64,000 bases of DNA from Lachnospiraceae bacterium (GCA_017634065.1 JAGBOC010000019.1:88647-152646); one strand, 5' to 3'. Shown: positions 54,461 through 63,668, counted from the stretch's first letter. Numbers and translations are program-made. The notes: generated by a model from the sequence alone, not told the origin.

Positions 54461-56185
54461 TTATCTTATATTAAAGTTTATTGCTGAATCGGAGTTTAGT
54501 CTAACTTGATATGAACTTATCGCTCCTCCAGAAACTCTTGTACCATTTGAGACGACTTCGCTTACACAGGTTTTACCAGACTTATCTTTTTCTCCGAAAG
54601 GTATCCAAGCTTCGCCACCATCAGCCTTGTCACTTCTAAAGTAATAAGAACTTCCATTTACTCTTATAGGCACAGAGTAGATATTAATAAGTGACTTGCT
54701 TGATATAAGCCAGTAATTATCATCATCATCCATTTGAACTGATTTTGAAGATATGACAGAACCACTTTCGGTTACTACTACATTATTAGTATTAACTAAC
54801 TCTGACATAGAGTAATCAGTTTTAGTTGGCGATATAATGTATACTCCGTATTTTGTGTCTTCTGGTTTTATAAGTAGTCCGTGAACATAGTATTTACCTG
54901 AATGGATTCCGTTTATGGCACCACCATTGGTTGCTGAATATGTGTATGTATTATCGGAAAACTCAAGTCGTGCTTGATTTGTGACCCTGCGCCCATTTGA
55001 ATCAAAATAGTGCAATGTATCAGATGAGATAAGTGTTGAAGTGCCACCATTTCTTGCTTCATATTTTCCATTCATTATGAAGTTTTTGCCATTAGTGTTC
55101 TCAACATCAATAGTTGCTTTATAGTTACCATTATTCCAGACAGTTAAACCTTTAAGCACTACACCATTATAGTCAAATCCATAATAACCTGAATTGATTT
55201 TTTTGATTTGATTTGTGAAGACTTTGCCATTTTTAGAGAGATAGATAGTTATATCTTCATCATACTCATCATAGTCTTCAAACCTTTCAAAGTTTTCTTC
55301 ATATGACATATCTACATCATAAAACCCACTTTTTATTTCGGCACCATCTTCACCAAAGTAGACAAGTTTAGTAGAACCTCCGTGCTCTTCATTATACTTT
55401 ACTGCCTCAAAGCCTGTAAGCATTACACCATTATCATCAAAGGCATAAGTCTTGCCATCAACTGTCAGACTTTTATAATTATTACTTGTAGATCTTGTTA
55501 TCTTGTAAGTGCTTGGACTAAAATACATCCAGATAGAAGTCTTGCTTGGGTATCTTGAAGTTGTGCCATTTAATTTGAACCAACCTGAAGTCAATGCACC
55601 ACTCAACTCTGATGCGTGATATAGTGTGCCACTATTATCAAGAAGCTCAAATGGATCTTCACTTGATGTATCATCCCACATCTCGCCATTTTCATTAAAG
55701 AAGCCAGTAAGGAGTTGACCATATTCATTAAAAGTATATGTATAGTTACCGATTTTGACTTTTCTGATTGAGCCACTACTTGCTTTTATGGCGCTACCAT
55801 TTGAAGAGAAATATGACCATATAAATGTATAGTGAAAACCATCAACAGGTGCGACGAGGGAATAAGAATACTTGCTGATTTTTCGCCAACCATTTCTTAC
55901 TACATCACCATTTTCGTAGCAGTAGTAATTGTTGTTATTTTCAACAATACTATAAACATTTACATAATCAATGCTACCTTCTGCATAAGATGCTATAGAT
56001 GACACTTCAGAGTCGGGTGTAATCTTTGAAGATGGGGCATTTTGATTTTGTGCTGGAAGCTCAATAGTTTGCTGTCTTGTAGGTGCATAGATAATATTAG
56101 CCTCTGCAAATGTTATGAGATTTGAAAATGCTACTGTAAATAGCATTATGACTACAAATAGTCTTTTTAATATAATATTTTTCAT
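54461..56185 (-). CDS. Secreted protein with cell-wall/choline-binding-type repeats
   Basis: The 574-residue product has a signal peptide (RLFVVIMLFTVAFSNLITFAEA) and then divergent repeats of the glucan/choline-binding style: YYCYENGDVVRNGWRKI, YTFNEYGQLLTGFF, YAFDDNGVMLTGFE, VYFGEDGAEIKSGFY and YGFDYNGVVLKGL. Each has the aromatic-x-x-aromatic, Asn/Asp-Gly and Gly-Phe/Trp pattern. No catalytic domain is recognised; the last 150 residues are different and beta-like. It may be an adhesin or wall-bound matrix protein. The ATG lacks a Shine-Dalgarno site and sits six bases after a -10 hexamer. Confidence 0.85.
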   Translation of the reverse strand: MKNIILKRLFVVIMLFTVAFSNLITFAEANIIYAPTRQQTIELPAQNQNAPSSKITPDSEVSSIASYAEGSIDYVNVYSIVENNNNYYCYENGDVVRNGWRKISKYSYSLVAPVDGFHYTFIWSYFSSNGSAIKASSGSIRKVKIGNYTYTFNEYGQLLTGFFNENGEMWDDTSSEDPFELLDNSGTLYHASELSGALTSGWFKLNGTTSRYPSKTSIWMYFSPSTYKITRSTSNNYKSLTVDGKTYAFDDNGVMLTGFEAVKYNEEHGGSTKLVYFGEDGAEIKSGFYDVDMSYEENFERFEDYDEYDEDITIYLSKNGKVFTNQIKKINSGYYGFDYNGVVLKGLTVWNNGNYKATIDVENTNGKNFIMNGKYEARNGGTSTLISSDTLHYFDSNGRRVTNQARLEFSDNTYTYSATNGGAINGIHSGKYYVHGLLIKPEDTKYGVYIISPTKTDYSMSELVNTNNVVVTESGSVISSKSVQMDDDDNYWLISSKSLINIYSVPIRVNGSSYYFRSDKADGGEAWIPFGEKDKSGKTCVSEVVSNGTRVSGGAISSYQVRLNSDSAINFNIR

Positions 56186-56191
56186 AATTAT

Positions 56192-56219
56192 ATTATAGGT
56201 AATTTTGAGATTTTTTCAA
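56192..56219 (-). promoter_or_regulatory. Leaderless promoter of the cell-wall-repeat gene
   Basis: On the minus strand: TTGAAA (56219-56214), 16-base spacer, TATAAT (56197-56192), six bases, then ATG at 56185. Transcription should begin on the start codon. Confidence 0.75.
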
Positions 56220-56229
56220 TATATTAATT

Positions 56230-56246
56230 GTGGTAGATTTGTGGTA
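56230..56246 (-). promoter_or_regulatory. 17-base direct-repeat element shared with 40552-40568
   Basis: The plus strand reads GTGGTAGATTTGTGGTA, two GTGGTA boxes 11 bases apart, identical to the complement of 40552-40568. Relative to the minus-strand wall-protein gene it reads TACCAC...TACCAC and ends ten bases upstream of the -35, the same orientation as at the 40673 gene. It also overlaps the likely promoter of the methylase on the plus strand (TTGTGG at 56228, TATAAT at 56250). Confidence 0.65.
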
Positions 56247-56284
56247 TAATATAATGCAATGTATTTACTATTTAGGAGATTTAT

Positions 56285-57316
56285 TTGAGATTTATCGGAA
56301 GTAAAACTTTATTATTAGAAAACATTAAAAATGTTATTGACGAAAATGTCAAATATGCAGAAGTATTTTGTGATATATTTTCTGGTACATCAGTAGTCGC
56401 TAATTTTTTTAAGAAAAATTATAAGATAATATCAAATGATTTATTGTATTTTTCATATGTTGTTCAGAAAGCAACAATTGAAAATAATAAAACTCCAATA
56501 TTTGCTAACATACCTAAAATTACGAACCCAGTTAACTATTTGAATAATTTAACTAATGTAGATTTAGAAAAGTTACCTATGAAGAAACGATTTTTTCAGA
56601 ATAATTATTCACCAATTGGAAAAAGGATGTATTTAACGGAAGATAATGCATTGCGGATAGATTTTGCACGAAATAAAGTTGAGGATTGGTATAAAAAAGG
56701 GTATATAGTTGATAGTGAATATTATTATTTAATAGCAACAATAATTGAAGGCATACCATTTGTATCTAATATTTCAGGAACATATGGTGCATACAATAAG
56801 AAGTGGGATAAAAGAGCATTTAAAAAATTTGAACTAAAAACACTCCCAGTTGTTGATAATAAAATGAAAAATAAATCCTATAATGTTGATGGTGTTAAAC
56901 TTCTTAAAAGAATAAATGGAGATATATTATATATTGATCCACCATATAATGAGAGACAATATCTACCGAATTATCATTTATTAGAAACAGCAGCAAAATA
57001 TGATAATCCAATTATTAAAGGAATAACAGGACAAAGAGATTATAGTGAAAATGAAAAATCTGTTTTTTGCAATAAGGTTAGAGCAATTATTTCATTTGAA
57101 GAAATGATGAAAAATGCAAAATTCAGACATATAATATTTAGTTATAGTACAGAAGGATTAATGAATATTAGCGATATTGAGTACATAATGAAAAAATATG
57201 GTATAATTAAAACATATAAACTTTATAAAATACCTTATAGAAGATTTAAAAGTAGAGAACAAAAGAATAAAAAAGAATTAAACGAGTTGTTGTTTTATAT
57301 AGAGAAAGATGTGTAA
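56285..57316 (+). CDS. D12-class N6-adenine DNA methyltransferase, FokI-type system, first
   Basis: The start is TTG with AGGAG (56274-56278) six bases away; the product then begins with the family N-terminus RFIGSKTLLLENI. The SAM motif is DIFSGTSVVANFF (residues 30-42) and the catalytic motif is DPPYNERQY (218-226), the alpha-class D12 order. The 343-residue enzyme methylates adenine in one strand of the site. It overlaps the second methylase by eight bases. In FokI itself two such domains are fused in one chain; here they are separate. Transcription probably starts near 56262. Confidence 0.88.
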   Translation: MRFIGSKTLLLENIKNVIDENVKYAEVFCDIFSGTSVVANFFKKNYKIISNDLLYFSYVVQKATIENNKTPIFANIPKITNPVNYLNNLTNVDLEKLPMKKRFFQNNYSPIGKRMYLTEDNALRIDFARNKVEDWYKKGYIVDSEYYYLIATIIEGIPFVSNISGTYGAYNKKWDKRAFKKFELKTLPVVDNKMKNKSYNVDGVKLLKRINGDILYIDPPYNERQYLPNYHLLETAAKYDNPIIKGITGQRDYSENEKSVFCNKVRAIISFEEMMKNAKFRHIIFSYSTEGLMNISDIEYIMKKYGIIKTYKLYKIPYRRFKSREQKNKKELNELLFYIEKDV

Positions 57317-58166
57317 ACCTTATGTAAAAAGTCCATTAAATTATACTGGTGGCAAGTATAAAATGCTTGATTTCCTCTTTGATTTATTTCCACAAAATAT
57401 TGATACTTTTGTTGATATGTTTGCGGGAGGATTTAATGTTGGAATAAATGTAGATGCAAATAAAATTATTTGCAATGACCATATTAATTATCTTATAGAG
57501 CTATATGAATACCTTAAAAATACTGAAACAAATAGAATTGTTAGCGACATAAAGAGAAGAATAAAAGAGTTTAATTTGTCACTTGATAATGATGAGGGAT
57601 ATAAGAAACTTCGTGAGCGATATAATAAGAAGAAAAATATTGTTGATTTTTTTGTTTTGATTTGTTATTCGTTTAATCATCAAATAAGATTTAATAATAG
57701 TCATGAGTTTAACACACCATTTGGTAAAGATAGAAGTTGCTATAATGAAAATATAGAAAAAAACTTAATAGAGTTTAGTAATTTATTGAAAATAAAAAAA
57801 GTAGAGTTTAGCAATATAGATTTTAATAATTTAAACTATAATAATCTTGATGAAAATGATTTTGTATATTGTGATCCGCCATATCTTATAACTAATGGTT
57901 CATATAATGATGGTAAACGTGGATTTAAAGATTGGACTGAAAAGGAAGAGCAAGAACTTTTAAATATATTAGATAATCTCAATAAGAAAAGAGTTAAGTT
58001 TGCACTTTCTAATGTCTTCTATCATAAAGGACTTGAGAATAAATTACTTATAAGTTGGAGTAAAAAATATAAAGTTAATTATATAGACAAGTCTTATAGT
58101 AATTGTAGCTACCATTTTAAGGATCGAAAAGCTAAAACAGTGGAAGTATTGATTACTAATTATTAA
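57309..58166 (+). CDS. Dam-like (D12) N6-adenine DNA methyltransferase, FokI-type system, second
   Basis: The 285-residue enzyme has motif X as PLNYTGGKYKMLDFLF (residues 9-24), motif I as FVDMFAGGFNVGIN, and catalytic DPPYLITNGSYND from residue 189. The C-terminal RKAKTVEVLITNY is typical of Dam/DpnM relatives. An asymmetric site such as that of FokI needs two methylases, one per strand, which explains the pair. It overlaps the first methylase and lies seven bases before the nuclease. Confidence 0.9.
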   Translation: MCKPYVKSPLNYTGGKYKMLDFLFDLFPQNIDTFVDMFAGGFNVGINVDANKIICNDHINYLIELYEYLKNTETNRIVSDIKRRIKEFNLSLDNDEGYKKLRERYNKKKNIVDFFVLICYSFNHQIRFNNSHEFNTPFGKDRSCYNENIEKNLIEFSNLLKIKKVEFSNIDFNNLNYNNLDENDFVYCDPPYLITNGSYNDGKRGFKDWTEKEEQELLNILDNLNKKRVKFALSNVFYHKGLENKLLISWSKKYKVNYIDKSYSNCSYHFKDRKAKTVEVLITNY

Positions 58167-58173
58167 GGTGTAT

Positions 58174-59976
58174 ATGTTAATGAAGAGAACATTTGGATGG
58201 GTTCAAAACCCAGGAGATATTTCAAAATTAAAAAAAGTAGTTTCAATATTTTGTAAAGGATCAAAAACAAATGAGTGGTTAGTGGATAGTCGCTTACCAC
58301 TTTTATTAAACTATAAATTGATTTCTAAAGAAGATTTTGATTTGTTTGTTAAAGAACTCACTAAAGAAAGAATTGAAATAGATTATAGTTTGTTAAAAGG
58401 TAAAGGTGCAGGTTCTGCAGGTAGAAAAGATGCTATATGTACCGGCATAGTTCAAGCAGTAAATGATGGTCAGCAAAATAGAACATACACAGATGGCATT
58501 GGTGATAGTATTACTATAAAAAAACCATACACTGATGATTGGACGGCTGAAGGATTTTTAAGGTGGGGTATATCTTGCGGGTTCATTGATTATAATACTA
58601 AAAATGATAAATGTAAAATTAGTGAATTAGGAATAAAACTTGCTAGTTCTATTGATACATCAATTGAAGAAAGAGATGCCTTTACACATGGACTTTTATC
58701 TTATCCACCAGTAATAAGAGTTATATCGTTATTAAAAGAAAACGACAATCAAACAAAGTTTGAGTTAGGCGATAAACTTGGTTTTAAAGGAGAACTTGGA
58801 TTTACATCAATACCACAAGATGTGTATTTATGTGATTATGAAGAGGCTGAGAACCCAAAAGAGAAGAGCGAAGTTAGACGTAATGAAGAAGGAGATGCAG
58901 ATAAATATGCTAGAGGCATAGCAAGTTGGTGTATGCAAATGGGATGGGTTACTGCTATGCCAAAAGTTGTAAGAGGATCCTATAGAGGTAAAGAATATAG
59001 TGGAACTATCCAGGCATACACAATTACAAGGCTTGGCGAGAAAGCAATAACTTTAGCAAAAGGAAACTCAAGCAATAGAAGATTAGACAGAATTGTCCAT
59101 TTTGAAATGCTTTCTTCAAATAAAGCTTATGGGTCAGATTATTTAAGATATGAGAGATCTGCAATTATAAAGTCTATATCGGGAAATTATAAAAGTTTGG
59201 AACAAATACAGAATAACCTAATTGCTTATGAATTAGATATAGATATATCTACTATTAAGGATCATATAGATGGATTAATAAGTATTGGACTTGATATTGA
59301 TGAAAAAGAGGGTAAGTATAAATTAGTAGATAATGTTATAAAACTCGAAATACCAAGTAAAAATGCATATGTAAAAGAAGATGTCAATATTATTGTAGAT
59401 AGAGTGAGACCAAAACTTAAGAATGTCAATCATAAATATCTTGAATTAATATCACTTGCATATAGTGATGCTAGTACTAAAGGTAAAAAAAATGCTGATG
59501 CGAGAGAGTTTGAAATAAAAACTGCTGATTTGTTCGTAAATGAACTAGGGTTTGATGGTATGAGACTTGGAGATGCAAATAGACCAGATGTTATTATTTC
59601 AAAAGATAGTAAAGGAACAATTATTGATAATAAGTCGTATAAAGATGGCTTTAATATAAATAAACATTCGGCAGATGAAATGAGTAGATATATAAATGAA
59701 AATATTATGAGAGATAAGACACTCAATTCCAATTGCTGGTGGCTCAATTTTAATTCTAATATTAAAGAATTCACATTTTTATTTATAACATCTTATTTAA
59801 AAGGTGAATATGAAAAACAACTTGAATATATATCAAAAGCAAACAATGGCATTATAGGGGCAGCTATAGGTATTGAAAATCTATTATATTTATCAGAGAG
59901 TATAAAAACTAATAAAATGTCATATGAGGATTTTTATGGCAAATTCAATAATAGAGAAATTGTTGAGGAATTATAA
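58174..59976 (+). CDS. FokI-like type IIS restriction endonuclease
   Basis: By memory comparison with FokI, similarity runs through the whole 600-residue chain: RTFGWVQNPG at the N-terminus, EGFLRWGISCGFIDY, LLSYPPVIRVISLL, GELGFTSIPQ, and ADKYARGIASW in the DNA-recognition part. The C-terminal nuclease matches FokI, with catalytic Asp472 (RPD), Asp485 and Lys487 (IIDNKSY), followed by ADEMSRYINEN and the closing FYGKFNNREI. The conserved recognition residues suggest a GGATG-like site with cutting at a distance, but this is inference. ATG 58174 is chosen; GTG 58168 and ATG 58180 are also in frame. Confidence 0.92.
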   Translation: MLMKRTFGWVQNPGDISKLKKVVSIFCKGSKTNEWLVDSRLPLLLNYKLISKEDFDLFVKELTKERIEIDYSLLKGKGAGSAGRKDAICTGIVQAVNDGQQNRTYTDGIGDSITIKKPYTDDWTAEGFLRWGISCGFIDYNTKNDKCKISELGIKLASSIDTSIEERDAFTHGLLSYPPVIRVISLLKENDNQTKFELGDKLGFKGELGFTSIPQDVYLCDYEEAENPKEKSEVRRNEEGDADKYARGIASWCMQMGWVTAMPKVVRGSYRGKEYSGTIQAYTITRLGEKAITLAKGNSSNRRLDRIVHFEMLSSNKAYGSDYLRYERSAIIKSISGNYKSLEQIQNNLIAYELDIDISTIKDHIDGLISIGLDIDEKEGKYKLVDNVIKLEIPSKNAYVKEDVNIIVDRVRPKLKNVNHKYLELISLAYSDASTKGKKNADAREFEIKTADLFVNELGFDGMRLGDANRPDVIISKDSKGTIIDNKSYKDGFNINKHSADEMSRYINENIMRDKTLNSNCWWLNFNSNIKEFTFLFITSYLKGEYEKQLEYISKANNGIIGAAIGIENLLYLSESIKTNKMSYEDFYGKFNNREIVEEL

Positions 59977-60083
59977 AACTCTTTAAGATGGCAAATATAA
60001 CACATTCCCAAATTGTAAAAAAACAATAAGGTCTGTCATTATTATTTATGAAAAGGTAGCTGTTAATAATATATTTGTTAAAT

Positions 60084-61316
60084 ATGGGCTCAATAACCGA
60101 AAAAGAAATATTTGAAGAAGTAAGCAGACTGCCAGATGAAAAGTCAGCTGAGTATGCTTCTTGTGTCGCTAAATTATCAGAAAAGTGTGCTGATAAAGAT
60201 TATTTTGGCTCCCTAAAAGAAATTCAAAAAGGAACTGATAAAACTTCCTTTAACGCCTTCTTCATCATCTGCACATATTATCGGCGAAATAAAGATTTTG
60301 AATTATTCTATAATAATATAGAGAATAATAAACAACTAGGAAAACATTATTTTTTTGAGTTTGTTAAACTACAGTATTTGGTAAATAGTGAAGCAATATT
60401 TGATTATGAGGAAGTGCTCACAAAAGCTTATAAGTATGTTGTTGAGAGTAGTTATAATTCAGCAATTTGTCAACTTTTGTGTAATGCATATGCAACCATT
60501 TGTGAAAACAGTGATATAGAATCTCGTAAAGCAGTTATAGAAAAATGGGGAGATATAGCAGTGCGCTGTATTGATGCATCAATTAAGCAGAATGAACATT
60601 ATGCAAAGTTTTACTGCACAAAAGGAAGAATACTGTGTCTTGCTAAAAGATTTGATGAGGCTATATCTTTGATTAATATAGCTATAAGTAAAGAAGAGTC
60701 TAATAGAAGAGATTATTCATTAGCAATTTCTCAATATCAGTTTTACAAAATGAACTTTATTTTAGAACAGCGCTTAAATGATTGCAATACCTTAATTGCT
60801 GATTTAAATAAGAGATTAAATGAAGCATTAAATATATCTGATAATACCACTGTTAGTACAGAGTTTTATGATGTTATAAAAAAGTACAGTGATTTAAATA
60901 TATATGAAGGCAAAGAAAAATATTCTTTCATTAGTTATGCACATAGAGATGCAGAAATTGTACTAAATATAATAGATAAAATGGCAAAAGAGAATATTAA
61001 TATTTGGTTTGACAAAGGAATAAAGCCAACGAAAGAATGGCCTGAAGTTCTTGGTAAGCATATTAGTGATTGTGATACATTTGTTATCATGCTATCAAGT
61101 AATTCTTTGAAATCGTTAAATGTCAGAGCTGAATTGGCACTAGCGCTAAATAAGAATAAAAAAATTGTAGTCATCAAATTAGATAATGCAGAACTATCAC
61201 CAGGTATGAGCTTACAGTTGGGATTACAGCAAATGATTGTTAAAAGCGAGTTTGTCGGAGAAGATTTTGAAAAGGAAATAGTTAAAACTATCAAGGAGAT
61301 TGATAATGTTGAATAG
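60084..61316 (+). CDS. TIR-domain protein with N-terminal TPR-like helices
   Basis: ATG 60084 gives 410 residues (TTG 60075 also in frame). Residues 1-270 are all-helical with at least one clear TPR (AKFYCTKGRILCLAKRFDEA). The C-terminal TIR domain starts at Y280 (YSFISYAHRDAEIV), continues NIWFDKGIKPTKEWPEVL and FVIMLSSNSLKS, and has the candidate catalytic Glu350 in NVRAELALALNK. Bacterial TIR domains of this sort cleave or convert NAD during phage defence. It overlaps the PP2C gene by 11 bases and follows the FokI-like nuclease by 107 bases, so a defence role is likely. The trigger is unknown. Confidence 0.85.
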   Translation: MGSITEKEIFEEVSRLPDEKSAEYASCVAKLSEKCADKDYFGSLKEIQKGTDKTSFNAFFIICTYYRRNKDFELFYNNIENNKQLGKHYFFEFVKLQYLVNSEAIFDYEEVLTKAYKYVVESSYNSAICQLLCNAYATICENSDIESRKAVIEKWGDIAVRCIDASIKQNEHYAKFYCTKGRILCLAKRFDEAISLINIAISKEESNRRDYSLAISQYQFYKMNFILEQRLNDCNTLIADLNKRLNEALNISDNTTVSTEFYDVIKKYSDLNIYEGKEKYSFISYAHRDAEIVLNIIDKMAKENINIWFDKGIKPTKEWPEVLGKHISDCDTFVIMLSSNSLKSLNVRAELALALNKNKKIVVIKLDNAELSPGMSLQLGLQQMIVKSEFVGEDFEKEIVKTIKEIDNVE

Positions 61317-62124
61317 TATATCTATTATTGAAGAGTTTACCAAATCAAAGTTTGCAGATGAAAAAAAGAATGAAGATGGATTATTTTATAATGATAGTTT
61401 TGTAGTGGTGATTGATGGTGTCACTAGTAAAAGTAATGAATTATATGATGGATTTACTGGTGGCGTATGGGCTAAAGAGATTATAAAGAAAACCTTCTGC
61501 AAGTTTAACGGGGATGAAAGTATTGAATGTATTATCAATGAGATACAAAATGAGATTCATAAGGTTGTAGTTGAGAGCAAAATACATAGTATTTCCGCAA
61601 GTGCAATTATATATTCTAAAAAGTATGATATGATTTGGTCTATAGGAGATTGCCAGTGCCTAGTAGACAAAAAATTGTATAATAGCAATAAAGAATTAGA
61701 AGGAATAGCAATCCAAGCAAGAAAAATGGCGATACATGCTTTGTTACTCAATGGTTATACTGAAGAACAACTTTTACAAAAAGATGCAAGTAGAGAAGCT
61801 ATTATGCCGTTATTAAAATTGCAGTCTAGTTTTGCTAATGTGAATGATAAGTATGGATATGCTATTTTAAATGGCGATATTCAAAAGAATCAATATATAA
61901 TTGATAATGTGTATAAAATTGATACAAAAGGGGCTACGGAGATTGTAATGAGTTCAGATGGATATTTTAGCTTGTATGATACTTTAGAAAAAACTGAAAA
62001 GCAACTTGCTTTAGATTTGCAAAATGATCCTTTGTGTTTCAAGAATAATTTTGCTACAAAAGGTAAATATTTTGGGACAGATAGTTTTGATGACAGAACA
62101 TATGTAAGGTTTAAGATAAATTAA
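61306..62124 (+). CDS. PP2C-type protein phosphatase paired with the TIR protein
   Basis: ATG 61306 follows AAGGAG at seven bases and lies inside the TIR gene. The 272-residue product has the PP2C metal-site series: N22-E23-D24, VVVIDGVTS (Asp37-Gly38), SIGDCQC (Asp115), MSSDGYFS (Asp218) and FDDRTYV (Asp262, Asp263). All metal-binding Asp positions seem present, so it may be an active metal-dependent phosphatase. Translational coupling with a TIR protein suggests that it controls TIR activity or acts on the same target. No Ser/Thr kinase gene is adjacent, which is odd for a PP2C regulator. PP2C identity is by motif only. Confidence 0.78.
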   Translation: MLNSISIIEEFTKSKFADEKKNEDGLFYNDSFVVVIDGVTSKSNELYDGFTGGVWAKEIIKKTFCKFNGDESIECIINEIQNEIHKVVVESKIHSISASAIIYSKKYDMIWSIGDCQCLVDKKLYNSNKELEGIAIQARKMAIHALLLNGYTEEQLLQKDASREAIMPLLKLQSSFANVNDKYGYAILNGDIQKNQYIIDNVYKIDTKGATEIVMSSDGYFSLYDTLEKTEKQLALDLQNDPLCFKNNFATKGKYFGTDSFDDRTYVRFKIN

Positions 62125-62195
62125 GAGAGCCTTTAGGATAAAAACCATTAATTAACTTAATTAAATTATATAAAAAGTCAGAGTGAAAGGAGAAA

Positions 62196-63566
62196 ATGCA
62201 AACTCGTATCTATAGATACTACTTTGCATTTAATACGAATATGATTAATGATAAGAACATAGCAGAAATGAAAGAAAAAATACTGCGTATACTTAAAGAA
62301 AATATGTATGTCGCTACAGGTTGTACTGAACCGGCTGCGGTGTCTTACTGTGCAAGTGTCGCTTCAAATGAATTAAAAAAACTTGGGGATGATGTCTTTG
62401 CTATAGATGTAGTGGCAAGTAAAAACATACTAAAGAATGCAATGTCAGCAGGACTTCCAAATACAACAAAGGTTGGAGTCAATTTTGCTGCAGGTATAGG
62501 TGCGACACATGGAGACCCTAAAAATGTCTTAAATGTAAATAATGATGTAAAGGAAGAAGATTATGATATAGTTGACCAAATGATAAAAAATGGAAATATA
62601 AAAGTTTCTATCGCAAAGGAGCCAAACTTACTTTATATCAAAGTCACTATAAAAGGAAAAAGCCATGAGACAAGTTGTACCATAGCTGATTCTCATACAA
62701 ATGTAGTAGAGATAACTGTAGATGGAAAAGTTACATTTGAAGGTAAATCAAATAGTAATGCTAAAAGTGATAGGATAAGTCCAAAAGAGATAGCAGAGCT
62801 TCTTAGTATAGAAGATATAGTTATATTTTGCGACAAATATCTTGATGTAGAAAAAGATGACATTGAGATTTTGAAAAAAGCAGAAGAACTCAATATGGCT
62901 ATAAGTGAAAAAGGTCTTGAAAGTAACTATGGTCTCAATATTGGAAAAAATATAAAAAATATGCTTGAGTCAGGTAATATGCACAATGCAAATAGAACAA
63001 GAGCACTTATGAGGACAACGGCTGCTGCTGATGCAAGGATGGCAGGAGCACCTTATCCAGTAGTGGCTAATAGCGGAAGTGGTAACCAAGGTATAACTTT
63101 GAGTGTCCCTGTCATATCTTATGCAAATGACAAGAATGTAAGCAAGGAAAAGAAATACAAAGCACTTGCTATTTCAAATCTAGTATCAATTTATATAAAA
63201 AGTAAGTTCGGAACCCTTTCTGCATTTTGTGGGGCGATGGTCGCATCTATAGGCGCAGGTTGTGGCATAGCATATCTCTATGGTGGAAATTATAATGATA
63301 TAGCTGCTGTTATTCACAATATGGCTGGGTCTCTCACAGGTATGATTTGCGATGGGGCAAAACCTGACTGTGCACTTAAAATCTATAGTGGACTTGAAAC
63401 GGCAATATTTTCAGCTCGTCTGGCTCTTGATGGGGAAAGGGTAAGTAAGGATGACGGCATAGTCTGTGAAGACGTAGAGCGAACTATCGACAATGTGGCA
63501 GAAGTATCGGTAGAGTGCTCATCAAAAGTGGACGATATAGTCCTTGGAATGATGATAAATAAGTAA
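62196..63566 (+). CDS. L-cysteine desulfidase / L-serine dehydratase-alpha-like protein (UPF0597, CyuA/YhaM type)
   Basis: A perfect AAAGGAG precedes the ATG. The 456-residue protein has the family signatures ATGCTEPAAVSYCAS, GLPNTTKVGVNFAAGIGA, ALMRTTAAADARMAGAPYPVVANSGSGNQG in outline, and the cluster-binding Cys in FCGAMVASIGAGCGI and MICDGAKPDCALK. The enzyme uses a 4Fe-4S cluster to release sulfide and ammonia from cysteine, giving pyruvate. The first 15 residues (QTRIYRYYFAFNTN) look non-conserved; a start at MINDKN is possible but lacks a ribosome site. It seems unrelated to the defence genes upstream. Confidence 0.9.
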   Translation: MQTRIYRYYFAFNTNMINDKNIAEMKEKILRILKENMYVATGCTEPAAVSYCASVASNELKKLGDDVFAIDVVASKNILKNAMSAGLPNTTKVGVNFAAGIGATHGDPKNVLNVNNDVKEEDYDIVDQMIKNGNIKVSIAKEPNLLYIKVTIKGKSHETSCTIADSHTNVVEITVDGKVTFEGKSNSNAKSDRISPKEIAELLSIEDIVIFCDKYLDVEKDDIEILKKAEELNMAISEKGLESNYGLNIGKNIKNMLESGNMHNANRTRALMRTTAAADARMAGAPYPVVANSGSGNQGITLSVPVISYANDKNVSKEKKYKALAISNLVSIYIKSKFGTLSAFCGAMVASIGAGCGIAYLYGGNYNDIAAVIHNMAGSLTGMICDGAKPDCALKIYSGLETAIFSARLALDGERVSKDDGIVCEDVERTIDNVAEVSVECSSKVDDIVLGMMINK

Positions 63567-63606
63567 AAACGCTTGAAATATTTAGTAAATCTTAATAAAA
63601 AATTAA

Positions 63607-63635
63607 TTGTATGATAGCCAAATACATGCTAAAAT
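63607..63635 (+). promoter_or_regulatory. Promoter of the 33-residue peptide gene
   Basis: TTGTAT (63607-63612), 17-base spacer, TAAAAT (63630-63635). The start near 63642 leaves a leader of about 27 bases with AGGTGAGGG before the ATG. Confidence 0.65.
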
Positions 63636-63668
63636 AGAATGGTCGAGTTAAAAGGTGAGGGCATTTTA

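Noticed and set aside
56285-62124. Defence genes carried on a prophage or transposon
   Set aside because: No integrase, transposase, terminal repeats or tRNA attachment site is visible at either edge.
62144-62170. AT palindrome TTAATTAA pair before the desulfidase gene
   Set aside because: Short and of pure A+T; expected often in such AT-rich DNA.
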